This document shows, one piece after another, positions 44,816 through 52,823 of a stretch of DNA of 64,000 bases. Below the pieces are notes generated by a model. The model did no database searches and had not been told where the DNA came from. It was given only the letters and a program-made list of their open reading frames with translations. Where the stretch lies: NCBI RefSeq assembly GCF_003646465.1, contig NZ_QZEX01000001.1:520236-584235 (forward strand), in the 5' to 3' direction. How positions within the stretch are numbered: position 1 is the stretch's first letter; each line of letters starts with the position of its first letter. The translations under genes and the position numbers were made by a program. Source of the DNA: Chachezhania antarctica (GTDB lineage Bacteria > Pseudomonadota > Alphaproteobacteria > Rhodobacterales > Rhodobacteraceae).

Positions 44816-45217
44816 CTATACGCGGGTCGAGATCTCGATCAGGTTGCCGTCGGGATCGCGCAGGTAGATCGAATTGATCTTCCCCGTGGCGCCGGTGCGG
44901 GGCACCGGGCCTTCGATGATGTCGACCTCGTGTTCCTTCAGGTGGGCAATCCATGTCTCCAGATCCGTCTTCGTCAGGAAGCACAGATCTGCGGTGCCGG
45001 GGCGGGCGTCGTGGGCCTTGGGTTCGAACGGGGCTTCGGCCGGATGCAGGTTGATCTTCTGGTGCCCGAAAACGAGTGCCCAGCGTTGCGTGCCGTCGGC
45101 AGCCCCGAAGCGTTCGGGCGCCATGCCCAATGCATCGCGGTAGAACCCAACCGTCGCATCAAGGTCGGCTACGGTCAGGACAAGGTGGTCCAGTCGGTCG
45201 ATGATCGGGGCTGGCAT
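44816..45217 (-). CDS. VOC (glyoxalase/bleomycin resistance) family protein
   Basis: A 133-residue vicinal-oxygen-chelate protein: DRLDHLVLTVADLDATVGFYRDALGM at the N-terminus (metal His in DHLVL), INLHPAE in the middle and SIYLRDPDGNLIEISTRV at the end, with the metal-binding Glu in LIEI. It resembles virulence-protein-type and fosfomycin-resistance-like dioxygenase folds. The substrate is unknown. It follows the MnmC-like oxidase gene by ten bases on the same strand. Confidence 0.88.
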   Translation of the reverse strand: MPAPIIDRLDHLVLTVADLDATVGFYRDALGMAPERFGAADGTQRWALVFGHQKINLHPAEAPFEPKAHDARPGTADLCFLTKTDLETWIAHLKEHEVDIIEGPVPRTGATGKINSIYLRDPDGNLIEISTRV

Positions 45218-45227
45218 GGGCTCTCCT

Positions 45228-46259
45228 TCAAAGGGATGCGTCGACGGCGAAGGCCGCCGGGTACGTGATACGGTCTTCCAGTAGCAGATCGGCCATACAT
45301 TCCGCCACTTTGGGCGCCATGCCGAAGCCGATCTTGAAGCCTCCATTTGCAATGTAGTGCCCCGGCCGTCCGGGCCACGGCCCCAGCATCGGCGCGCGGC
45401 TTTTCGCCCGCGGCCGCAACCCCGCCCAGCGGTCGATGACCGGGGCGTCCGCCAGCGCAGGGACGAGCGCGCGGGCCTTGTCGATCAGCGCGTCCAGTTG
45501 CGTGTCTGTCGTGGCCGGGTCGTCATAGTCCCGTTCGGTGGTCGATCCGATGGCCACGGTGCCGTCGGCATGGGGCACGATATGCAGCGAATCGGCGAAG
45601 ACCTGCGGCGCATCTTTCGCCGCGAACCCTAGCAACGCGGACTGGCCCTTGATGCCCATGCCCACGGGTTTGCCGGTCTCGCCCGTCAGCATGTCCAGAC
45701 CGGCGGCGCCAGTGGCCCAAAGTACCGCGCCGCGATCCGGCGCTTCGGCCTGAACCACGATACCCTTCCGCGCCAGCGCGGCCACCAGCGCGGCGACCGC
45801 CCCACGGGGAGAGACCCGGGCTGTCAGCGTGTCGCGGACATACAGCCCGGTCGGGCTGGGTGGCACCATGGGGCCGTCGGGGGCGGGGATGACCTCCCAT
45901 ACGGCATGGGGGGCCCACAGCTCCCGGGCCGTTTCGATCCGCGCGCGGGCAAGATCAATGGCGCGGTCGTCGGTCAAAGGCTGCAACCGGCCCGAACGGA
46001 CATAGCCGGGATCGGTTCCGCCTGCCTCCCGCACTCCCGCCCACAGGCCTTCGGCCATCAGCAGGCTGTCCAGCTGGAAAGCCTTCTTGTCGTTCCAGTT
46101 CTCGGGCACATGCGGGGCCAGCGCGCCCACATGCCCGCCGCTGGCCCCCGCGCCGGGGCCGTGGGGATCGACGATCTGCACGCGCGCGCCGCGCTGCAGC
46201 AGCGCCCAGGCGACGGTCAGGCCGAAGATCCCGGCGCCCCTCACGGTGACATCCACCAT
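45228..46259 (-). CDS. FAD-dependent oxidoreductase (DAO family), probable MnmC oxidase-domain homologue
   Basis: A 343-residue D-amino-acid-oxidase-like flavoprotein. It starts with the dinucleotide loop VTVRGAGIFGLTVAWALLQRGARV and ends IANGGFKIGFGMAPKVAECMADLL, with WAGLRPRAKSRAPMLGPW near the C-terminus, as in ThiO/MnmC oxidases. It is divergent from mnmD, 56 bases away. In enterobacteria the two are fused as MnmC, which suggests this protein removes the carboxymethyl group of cmnm5-uridine at tRNA position 34. That role is inference from context. ATG at 46259 is chosen for the compact start. Confidence 0.85.
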   Translation of the reverse strand: MVDVTVRGAGIFGLTVAWALLQRGARVQIVDPHGPGAGASGGHVGALAPHVPENWNDKKAFQLDSLLMAEGLWAGVREAGGTDPGYVRSGRLQPLTDDRAIDLARARIETARELWAPHAVWEVIPAPDGPMVPPSPTGLYVRDTLTARVSPRGAVAALVAALARKGIVVQAEAPDRGAVLWATGAAGLDMLTGETGKPVGMGIKGQSALLGFAAKDAPQVFADSLHIVPHADGTVAIGSTTERDYDDPATTDTQLDALIDKARALVPALADAPVIDRWAGLRPRAKSRAPMLGPWPGRPGHYIANGGFKIGFGMAPKVAECMADLLLEDRITYPAAFAVDASL

Positions 46260-46315
46260 TGCAAAATCTGCTCCCAAAGGCCAATGTCGCGCCTCCATAA
46301 AGGAGACTGCCCCGC

Positions 46316-47029
46316 GTGTCAGGCGTACACTTCGACGAGGACCAGAAATCCTGGCTCGCCGGTCCCGCCGGTGTGACCTGGTCGCCTGCGGGCGTCCCGG
46401 TGTCGCGGCGGTTCGAAGATCCCTATTTCTCGTTGGCCGATGGGCTGGAAGAAACCCGCCATGTGTTCCTGACGGGCAATGACCTGCCCGAGCGCTTCAC
46501 CCCCGGCTTCCGCATTGCCGAGCTTGGCTTCGGCACCGGCCTGAACCTGCTTGCCGCGGCCGCGGCATGGTGGACCTCCGGCCAGACCGGCCCGCTTTAC
46601 TTCACCAGTTTCGAGGCGTTCCCCCTGTCCAGGGCAGAAGCCGCGGCGGCCCTGTCGGCCTTCCGCACGCTTGATGGCCCCACGTCGGAACTGTTGTCCG
46701 TCTGGGACGATCTGGGCAAGCGGCCCGTGTCGCTGTCGGGCGGGATCTTCCTCGAGGTCATCCTTGGCGATGCGCGGCACACGGTGCCCGCGTGGACCGG
46801 AATGGCCGATGCATGGTTCCTGGATGGCTTCGCCCCGGCCCGCAATCCCGAACTGTGGGAGCCGGGCTTGATCACCGCCGTGGCGAGGCATACGAGTGCA
46901 GGCGGCAGCGCCGCGACCTACACCGCCGCAGGCCACGTGCGCCGCACGCTGGCCGAGGCAGGGTTCGATGTCGAACGCGTGCCGGGCTATGGCCGCAAGC
47001 GCCACATGACGAAAGCACGACTTAGATGA
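46316..47029 (+). CDS. mnmD: tRNA 5-methylaminomethyl-2-thiouridine methyltransferase MnmD
   Basis: A 237-residue SAM-dependent methyltransferase equivalent to the N-terminal MnmC2 domain, forming mnm5(s2)U34 in tRNA. Seen are FDDPYFSL-like FEDPYFSLADGLEETRHVFL, the SAM loop IAELGFGTGLNLL, and the family stretch ADAWFLDGFAPARNPELW, then AAGHVRRTLAEAGFDV. The start is GTG with AGGAG ten bases upstream. It overlaps the DMT transporter gene by four bases. Confidence 0.93.
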   Translation: MSGVHFDEDQKSWLAGPAGVTWSPAGVPVSRRFEDPYFSLADGLEETRHVFLTGNDLPERFTPGFRIAELGFGTGLNLLAAAAAWWTSGQTGPLYFTSFEAFPLSRAEAAAALSAFRTLDGPTSELLSVWDDLGKRPVSLSGGIFLEVILGDARHTVPAWTGMADAWFLDGFAPARNPELWEPGLITAVARHTSAGGSAATYTAAGHVRRTLAEAGFDVERVPGYGRKRHMTKARLR

Positions 47030-47898
47030 TTCCATCCGAAAGCCAGACCCGCGCCGGGATTTTCCTGATGATCGGCGCGACGCTGGTTTTCGCGATGCAG
47101 GACGGGCTCTCGCGGCACCTTGCCTCGACGTACAACACCTTCATGGTGGTGATGATCCGCTACTGGTTCTTCGCCGCGTTCGTGATGCTGATCGCCGTTC
47201 GGCAGGCGGGCGGCCTCCGCGCCGCCGCGCGCACGTCCCAACCGTGGCTGCAGGCCTTTCGCGGCGTGTTGCTGGCGGGCGAGATCTGTGTCGCCGTCTA
47301 TGCGTTCACGCTTCTGGGCCTGATCAACAGCCAGGCGGTCTTCATCTGCTACCCGCTGCTCGTGGCCGCTTTGTCCGGCCCTGTACTTGGTGAAAAGGTC
47401 GGCTGGCGGCGCTGGGCCGCGATCGGCATCGGCTTCATCGGCGTCCTGTTGATCCTGCGGCCGTCGGGCGGCGTCTTCGATCCCGCCGCCGTTGTTCCCC
47501 TGATCGCGGCCTTGATGTTCGCGCTCTACGGGCTTCTGACCCGCTATGCTGCCCGCAAGGACACAACCGCCACCAGCTTCTTCTGGACCGGGACCGTGGG
47601 CGCCGTTGTCATGACCGTCATCGGCCTGCCCAACTGGGAACCTATGGCGCCGTCGGACTGGATCTGGATGTCGATGCTCTGCGTTACCGGCGCGCTTGGT
47701 CACTGGCTCCTGATCCGCTGCTATGAACTGGCCGAGGCCAGCGCCGTGCAGCCCTTCGCCTACCTCCACCTGGTCTTCGCGGCCGTGATCGGCGTCAGTG
47801 TCTTCGGCGAAGTCATCCGGGCCAACGTCGCCCTCGGCGCCTGTATCGTCGTGGCGGCCGGCCTCTTCACGCTCTGGCGTGAGCGGGTGCGGAGCTGA
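47026..47898 (+). CDS. DMT superfamily (EamA) transporter
   Basis: A 290-residue inner-membrane protein with ten predicted helices in two EamA repeats (for example AGIFLMIGATLVFAMQDGLSR at the start and FAYLHLVFAAVIGVSVFGEV in the last repeat). Such proteins export amino acids or metabolites by proton exchange; the substrate cannot be predicted. It is translationally coupled to mnmD by a four-base overlap. A family A repeat follows at the convergent junction with the transglycosylase gene. Confidence 0.92.
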   Translation: MIPSESQTRAGIFLMIGATLVFAMQDGLSRHLASTYNTFMVVMIRYWFFAAFVMLIAVRQAGGLRAAARTSQPWLQAFRGVLLAGEICVAVYAFTLLGLINSQAVFICYPLLVAALSGPVLGEKVGWRRWAAIGIGFIGVLLILRPSGGVFDPAAVVPLIAALMFALYGLLTRYAARKDTTATSFFWTGTVGAVVMTVIGLPNWEPMAPSDWIWMSMLCVTGALGHWLLIRCYELAEASAVQPFAYLHLVFAAVIGVSVFGEVIRANVALGACIVVAAGLFTLWRERVRS

Positions 47899-47957
47899 CG
47901 AACGAAAATGCCGGGCGGTTGTGCGGTCTGCCGCAGCAGTCGCCGCGGTGTCGGTCT

Positions 47958-48067
47958 GCCTCCGGCGGAGGTATTTGGAGACCAAAGAAGCCTGGAACTG
48001 CCCCACGACTTCTTTGGTCCCCAACTACCTCGTGGGAGTCGCCCGAAGGGCGGCGGGGCAGAGCCCC
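47958..48067 (-). repeat. Family A palindromic repeat, copy A5
   Basis: GCCTCCGGCGGAGGTATTTGG start, then arms ACCAAAGAAG (47981-47990) and CTTCTTTGGT (48010-48019), then CCCCAACTACCTCGTGGGAG and GGGGCAGAGCCCC. Orientation is as in A2 and A3. It lies between the convergent DMT and transglycosylase genes. Confidence 0.8.
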
Positions 48068-48086
48068 CATTCCGTCACGCTGACAA

Positions 48087-50063
48087 CTACCGGTCCACCC
48101 GCAAAAGATTGCCCTTCAACTCCTGCGTGAACGGCACCGGGAGCGGGTCCAGGCCCAGACGCGCCCGGTAGACCGGCAGGCTTTCGGTCACGCGCATGAC
48201 GTAGTTCCGGGTTTCCGAAAACGGGATGAACTCGATCCAGTCTACGATATCCACATCGTCCCGCCGCGGATCGCCCATTTCCCGCATCCAGCGCACCGGG
48301 CGGGACGGGCCGGCATTGTAGCCCGCGGACATGAGGACCGGGTTGCCGTCGAATTGTTCGGCCAACCTGGCAAGGTACTCGGCGCCCAACCGTGCGTTGT
48401 GGCGCCAGTCGGTCAGCAGTCGGTCGGTGGAGTGTTCGTCGCTCAGCTCCAGCGTGCTGGCCACCGATTGCGCCGTGGCCGGCATCACCTGCATCAGCCC
48501 CCGCGCGCCGGCGCCCGAGATCACGGACGGGTCGAATTCGCTTTCCCGCCGCGCGATGGCCAGAACCATTTCGGGATGCATCGCAAGGTCCATCCGACCG
48601 ACCTCGTGCAGCGGATAGTAGGCGCCTGCGAGTTCCAGCCCCGCCTGCGCCGCGCGTTTCGAGATCATCACCGCAAGGTGCGCCTCGTTCTGATCGACGG
48701 CCCAGGCGCCCAGCTGCGCCGCTGCGACCGGGTCGAGCCCTTCGACAAGATGCGTCAGGAAGCGTTCCGCCAGGATCTCCTCGCCGGCGTCCAGCAGGTT
48801 CTGCCCGGCCTCGAACACGCGCGAATCCACGAAAGACGCTTCGGACAGGGGCGGCAGGTCGGGCGGGTTGGCGAGCGCTTCGTCGAACGGCAGCTCCAGC
48901 TTCTCGGCGGCCAGCAGGCCGTAATACGAGGTCTGGTAGTCGGCGCCGCTGGCATAGGCGCGCTCGGCTTCGTCTGGCATGCTCGCCGCCTCATACGCGC
49001 GGCCCAGCCAGTACCCGCCGCGGCCCTTGGAGATCGGGGTCTCGACCGAGGCATCGAACCGTTCGAAATGGGTCGCGGCGCGAGTCGGGTCCTTCAGGAA
49101 CCGCAGCGCGGTGTAGCCCGCCATCCATTCCAGATCGGAATAGGCATAGCCATCGGCCTGCGTCAGATGGTGGCTGGCGGCGATGCGGTAGGCCTGGGTG
49201 GCGTGACCGTCCTCCATCGCGTCGCGGGCATAGGCACGGCGGCGCGGCGCCCATGCGGCCGGTTCGCCCAGGGATGCCGCGTCGGTGCTGCGGGACAGCA
49301 TCAGCTCGATCGCGTCGTCCTTGCGGCCGCGTTTGGCGCGCCATTCGAACCGCGCGTGCGCCAGCCCGGGATCGGCGTCATAGGGTGCCGGCACCGCGGC
49401 GATCAGGGTGTCGACATTGCCGGCCCCGGCATAAAGGCCCAGCCGCGCTTCGGCCAGTTTCCGGGCGCCGTCGCTGACATAGGGAAACATGCGACGGGCG
49501 CTGACATCGTGGCCCTGCCACAGCATCTGGCTGAGCCGCGCCTCGTGATGCGGGGCCAGCAGGTCGCGGTAATCCGAGAGGTATTCGGCCTGCGTCTCGT
49601 CCTCCATCGCCATGGTGCGCCAGGCGATGACTATGTTGGCCTTGGCCTCGCCCACATCGCCGCTGTCCGTCAGGGCGCGGGCCTGGATCAGGACGCCTTC
49701 GGGCGTCTGTGCCGTGTCGCCGGCGAAGAAGTCCCGCACCTGTTCGTTCGGCGCGGTGGCAAAGGCCTCCTCGCTCTGCTTGCGAAGCCAGTCCAGCCCC
49801 GGCCAGTCACCGCTGCGGCCGAGGAACGCCATGACTTCACCCGCCGTGCCGCCACCGTTCCTCAGGAAATGCCATTCGACGATATCGCGGTCGACACTGC
49901 CCACGGGGCCGGCCAGACGGCGCGCCGTTTCCCAGTCACGGGCGCGCATGGCGTCGAGCGCGCCGGAAAGGTCCGCCGCCGCGAGCGCGGGCCAAAGCGA
50001 AAGACAAGCGAGCGCCGCGGCAAACATCCGGCCGCGGACGGGTTTGATCATGGCCGGAGCCAT
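48087..50063 (-). CDS. Soluble lytic murein transglycosylase (SLT family)
   Basis: A 658-residue periplasmic enzyme that cleaves peptidoglycan to anhydromuropeptides. The signal peptide (MIKPVRGRMFAAALACLSLWPALAAA) precedes a long helical superhelix like that of Slt70. The catalytic lysozyme-like domain holds the glutamate (about residue 507) in LAIARRESEFDPSVISGAGARGLMQVMPATA, and the later NARLGAEYLA and AGYNAGPSRPVRW motifs are normal. The start is 50063 or 50051; the former is nearer an AAGGGA site. It is divergent from dapA. Confidence 0.92.
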   Translation of the reverse strand: MAPAMIKPVRGRMFAAALACLSLWPALAAADLSGALDAMRARDWETARRLAGPVGSVDRDIVEWHFLRNGGGTAGEVMAFLGRSGDWPGLDWLRKQSEEAFATAPNEQVRDFFAGDTAQTPEGVLIQARALTDSGDVGEAKANIVIAWRTMAMEDETQAEYLSDYRDLLAPHHEARLSQMLWQGHDVSARRMFPYVSDGARKLAEARLGLYAGAGNVDTLIAAVPAPYDADPGLAHARFEWRAKRGRKDDAIELMLSRSTDAASLGEPAAWAPRRRAYARDAMEDGHATQAYRIAASHHLTQADGYAYSDLEWMAGYTALRFLKDPTRAATHFERFDASVETPISKGRGGYWLGRAYEAASMPDEAERAYASGADYQTSYYGLLAAEKLELPFDEALANPPDLPPLSEASFVDSRVFEAGQNLLDAGEEILAERFLTHLVEGLDPVAAAQLGAWAVDQNEAHLAVMISKRAAQAGLELAGAYYPLHEVGRMDLAMHPEMVLAIARRESEFDPSVISGAGARGLMQVMPATAQSVASTLELSDEHSTDRLLTDWRHNARLGAEYLARLAEQFDGNPVLMSAGYNAGPSRPVRWMREMGDPRRDDVDIVDWIEFIPFSETRNYVMRVTESLPVYRARLGLDPLPVPFTQELKGNLLRVDR

Positions 50064-50284
50064 CACGGGCACAGTTCCCTTCGACGTTACGTTTTCCGGC
50101 AGCACCGCCAGCCCCCTTGCCTTTCCGGGCAGAGTGAGGATAGAGGCTCCCCAATCGTTCCTGTCGGGCGCCCTGTTCACAACTCACAAATGTGGGAGGG
50201 GCATGGCAATGGCGGAATTCCGCTAGGCGGGCGCAGGGTTTGGGACGGTTCGGACGCAATTCAACCAGCGACAGGAGAGCGCAG

Positions 50285-51154
50285 ATGTTCAAAGGCTCGA
50301 TGCCGGCCCTCGTCACACCGTTCCGCAACGGCGAGCTGGATCTGGATGCGCTCAAACAGCTGGTGGACTGGCACGTCGCCGAAGGGTCTTCGGGGTTGGT
50401 GCCCGTGGGCACGACAGGCGAAAGCCCGACGCTGAGCCACCGCGAACATGAAACCGTGGTCGAGGAGGTCGTGAAGGCCGCCGCGGGGCGTGTTCCGGTG
50501 ATCGCGGGTGCGGGCTCCAACAACACGACCGAGGCGATCCGCCTGATTCGCCATGCCGAGACTGTGGGCGCCGATGCCGCGTTGGTGGTGACACCCTATT
50601 ACAACAAGCCCACCCAGCGGGGCCTGATCGCGCATTTCACCGCTGTGCACGATTGCTGCAACCTGCCCATCGTCATCTACAACATTCCCGGCCGGTCGAT
50701 CATCGACATGACGCCCGCGACGATGGGCGAACTGGCGAAGCTGCCGCGGATCGTGGGCGTCAAGGATGCCACCGGCGATGTCACCCGCGTCAGCCAGCAG
50801 CGCGCGACCTGCGGGGCCGATTTCGTCCAGTTGTCGGGTGAAGATGCCAGCGCGCTGGGCTTCAACGCCCACGGCGGCGTGGGCTGCATCTCGGTGACGG
50901 CGAACGTCGCGCCGAAGCTTTGTGCCGAGTTCCAGGCGGCGACGCTGGCGGGCGATTACGCCAAGGCGCTGGAGCTGCAGGACAAGCTGATGCCGCTGCA
51001 CGAAGCGATCTTCATCGAGCCGGGACTTGTCGGCGCGAAATACGCGCTGGAGAAGCTGGGCCTGTGCAGCGACGAAGTGCGCCTGCCGCTGACCGAACTG
51101 TCGGACACCACCCGCACCGCCATCGACAAGGCCATGGCGCACGCCGGGCTCTGA
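50285..51154 (+). CDS. dapA: 4-hydroxy-tetrahydrodipicolinate synthase
   Basis: A 289-residue TIM-barrel lyase condensing pyruvate and aspartate semialdehyde, the first step of lysine/diaminopimelate synthesis. The Schiff-base lysine is Lys160 in [10 protein letters not shown]. The proton-relay residues are Thr43/Thr44 ([10 protein letters not shown]), Tyr106 (TPYYNKP) and Tyr132 (IYNIPGR). The length is standard. ATG at 50285 follows AGGAGAGC. The DsrE gene lies 86 bases downstream in the same direction. Confidence 0.97.
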   Translation: MFKGSMPALVTPFRNGELDLDALKQLVDWHVAEGSSGLVPVGTTGESPTLSHREHETVVEEVVKAAAGRVPVIAGAGSNNTTEAIRLIRHAETVGADAALVVTPYYNKPTQRGLIAHFTAVHDCCNLPIVIYNIPGRSIIDMTPATMGELAKLPRIVGVKDATGDVTRVSQQRATCGADFVQLSGEDASALGFNAHGGVGCISVTANVAPKLCAEFQAATLAGDYAKALELQDKLMPLHEAIFIEPGLVGAKYALEKLGLCSDEVRLPLTELSDTTRTAIDKAMAHAGL

Positions 51155-51201
51155 CCTCCGGTTCGGGAATCCCTGCTGGATTTGTGACGGCCCTGAAGGC
51201 A

Positions 51202-51232
51202 CCCTTCCGCCCGTAATCGTTGCGGAAGGGAG
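51202..51232 (+). promoter_or_regulatory. Hairpin that includes the DsrE ribosome binding site
   Basis: Perfect nine-base arms CCCTTCCGC (51202-51210) and GCGGAAGGG (51222-51230) with an 11-base loop. The right arm contains most of the AAGGGAG ribosome site eight bases before the DsrE ATG, so folding would hide it. It may also be the end of the dapA transcript. Confidence 0.6.
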
Positions 51233-51240
51233 CTCAAGTC

Positions 51241-51603
51241 ATGGCAAAGATACTGGTTCACATCCACACCGGGCCTTCGGACCCGACAAAGGCGACCCTT
51301 GGACTGCTGGTCGCGCTGACGGCAAAGAAGAAGGGGCACGATGTCACCGTCTTCCTGGCCGGCGACGCGGTTCACCTGTTCGCCCCGTCGTATCGTGGTA
51401 CGGTCGAAGGCCTTGGCACCGGCACGCTGGTCGATCATCTGTCAGGCCACGCCAAGGCCGGGACGACCTTCGTGCTGTCCGGCATGTCCGCCAAGGCGCG
51501 CGGCTATGACGAGACGCTTCTGGACGGGTTCGACGCCAGCTTCGGCATGCCCGACATGCTCGTCGACCTTTCTACCGAAGCCGACACAGTGCTGTGCTAC
51601 TAG
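51241..51603 (+). CDS. DsrE family protein
   Basis: A 120-residue alpha/beta protein of the DsrE/DsrF-like sulfur-relay superfamily: AKILVHIHTGPSDPTKATLGLLVALTAKKKGHDVTVFLAGDAVHLF at the N-terminus and LLDGFDASFGMPDMLVDLSTEADTVLCY at the end. The conserved cysteine of true DsrE is not in its usual place; only the penultimate Cys119 is present, so persulfide transfer is uncertain. ATG at 51241 follows a strong AAGGGAG site that lies in a hairpin. Confidence 0.85.
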   Translation: MAKILVHIHTGPSDPTKATLGLLVALTAKKKGHDVTVFLAGDAVHLFAPSYRGTVEGLGTGTLVDHLSGHAKAGTTFVLSGMSAKARGYDETLLDGFDASFGMPDMLVDLSTEADTVLCY

Positions 51604-51804
51604 ATAGGCCGCCCGTCAGTAACGGCCAGCCGTAGGGTGGGTGCTCTGCCGCACCATCCCCGGCACGCCATCTTCATCAGGCTGCAATCGCGTAGCGAAA
51701 AGGCCCGAGCGGGGTCTTTTGCGAAGGCTGGGCACGCGGCCGACACCGACGGTCGCTTCGTCTTCGTCTGGCTGTTGTCCGGGGTGCGCAACCGGATCGG
51801 CCGT
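51604..51804. other. Intergenic region between the DsrE and GFA genes
   Basis: No coding frame is convincing. It contains a degenerate family C palindrome (about 51632-51653, GGTGGGTGC/GCCGCACC) and a terminator-like hairpin near 51.7 kb. Confidence 0.5.
51698..51720. terminator. Bidirectional terminator-like hairpin
   Basis: AAAAGGCCC and GGGTCTTTT arms (one G-U pair) around GAGCG, giving an A run on one side and a T run on the other. It lies between the convergent DsrE and GFA genes. Confidence 0.7.
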
Positions 51805-52212
51805 TCAGCCGGGAAGCCCGTTGATCTTCTCGACGGAGGCCAGATCGTTGTCCCAGTCCGCTCGGCTGGAAAAGCAGATATGTGCGCTGGGTCGTATGTC
51901 GATCCGGCTGTCAAGTGACCCTGCCGGCACGATAAGCAAACCAACGTCAGCCTGAGATACGGGCAGCGCGGACCCGCATTCCATGCAAAAGCTCTTCACA
52001 TGTCGTGACCCGGAAAGCCGGAATGTCGTGATATTTTCCTCGCCTGACAGCCAGTCGATCTCTGCCCGGGACGAAAACAGATTGGCCGAATGGGCCGATC
52101 CGCTGTCCTTCCGACAACGATCGCAGTGGCAAAGGAAGAAGCTCTCGAACGCACCCGATATGCGGAATTTCACAGCGCCACACAGGCACTGTCCGGTCGC
52201 GAGATCACCCAT
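51805..52212 (-). CDS. GFA family (glutathione-dependent formaldehyde-activating enzyme-like) protein
   Basis: A 135-residue zinc protein with the cysteine pattern of the GFA family: Cys9 and Cys11 (QCLCGAV), Cys28, Cys30 and Cys33 (CHCDRCRK), and Cys76 and Cys79 (CMECGS). Real formaldehyde-activating function is shown only for a few members; most are of unknown substrate. Its codon use is less GC-biased than that of the neighbours and no operon partner is seen, so it may be a more recent arrival. The 269 bases upstream hold no other credible gene. Confidence 0.88.
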   Translation of the reverse strand: MGDLATGQCLCGAVKFRISGAFESFFLCHCDRCRKDSGSAHSANLFSSRAEIDWLSGEENITTFRLSGSRHVKSFCMECGSALPVSQADVGLLIVPAGSLDSRIDIRPSAHICFSSRADWDNDLASVEKINGLPG

Positions 52213-52453
52213 TCACAGCCCTCCGACATGCAACCGGCATGCCGCCAGAAGAATACAATTTCCGTGAACAGGCGTATCCGCATGTAGTGGCTCGGTCAAA
52301 CGGGACACGTTCCCGCCAGTACATGCTTTCGTCAGATCCCTTGCTCGATCCCACGAGAGGGGGGCCGGCGAAACAAGAACGGTCCGGGCCTTGGCAAGAG
52401 GGCAAGCAGAACCAGATGATCGTCTCCCTTGCCTTCCGTGCCGAATCCATATA
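52213..52453. other. Non-coding stretch upstream of the ArsR gene
   Basis: About 240 bases of relatively AT-rich DNA (for the genome) between the GFA and ArsR genes. Short frames exist on both strands, but none has a motif or a ribosome site. It should contain both promoters. I see no repeat in it. Confidence 0.4.
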
Positions 52454-52467
52454 ACTAGGTATCTAGT
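52454..52467. promoter_or_regulatory. Palindromic operator of the ArsR-family regulator
   Basis: ACTAG-GTAT-CTAGT, a perfect 14-base palindrome with flanking ATA and GAT, lies 14 bases before the regulator ATG and overlaps its likely -10 and start site. ArsR-type repressors autoregulate through such sites. A GGAGG ribosome site follows at 52473-52477. Confidence 0.75.
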
Positions 52468-52481
52468 GATACGGAGGCGAC

Positions 52482-52823
52482 ATGGACTGGAACATGGCGG
52501 CCGAGGGGTTCTCGGCCATGGGATCGGAAGCGCGGTTGAAGGTTCTGCGCGCTCTGGTCCGGGCGGGTGGGCCCGGGCTGACGGTGGGCGACATCCAGGC
52601 CCGCACCGGCATGGCGCCGTCGACATTGGCGCATCACCTGAAGGCGCTCGCCGCCGGGGGGGTCGTTCAGCAGGAAAAGCAGGGGCGGATGGTGATCAAC
52701 CGCGCCTCGTACGACCGATTGGAAGCGCTCGCGCAGTTCATCCTGTGCGAATGCTGCGCCGACCGGGACATGGTGGACGCGGCCCTTGGCGGCGCCGGAA
52801 AAAGGGAACAGGCCGATGGCTGA
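52482..52823 (+). CDS. ArsR-family metal(loid)-responsive repressor
   Basis: A 113-residue winged-helix repressor. The DNA-binding core is LTVGDIQARTGMAPSTLAHHLKALAAGGVVQQEKQGRM, and a C-terminal cysteine cluster, ILCECCAD (Cys89, 91, 92), could bind arsenite or another thiophilic metal as in the ArsR variants whose site is not in the helix-turn-helix. It overlaps the permease gene by eight bases, and a palindromic operator lies just upstream, so it very probably controls itself and the permease. Confidence 0.92.
   Translation: MDWNMAAEGFSAMGSEARLKVLRALVRAGGPGLTVGDIQARTGMAPSTLAHHLKALAAGGVVQQEKQGRMVINRASYDRLEALAQFILCECCADRDMVDAALGGAGKREQADG

Noticed and set aside
52205-52450. An 81-codon frame upstream of ArsR
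   Set aside because: No ribosome site, no homology, overlaps the GFA start, and occupies the expected promoter region.
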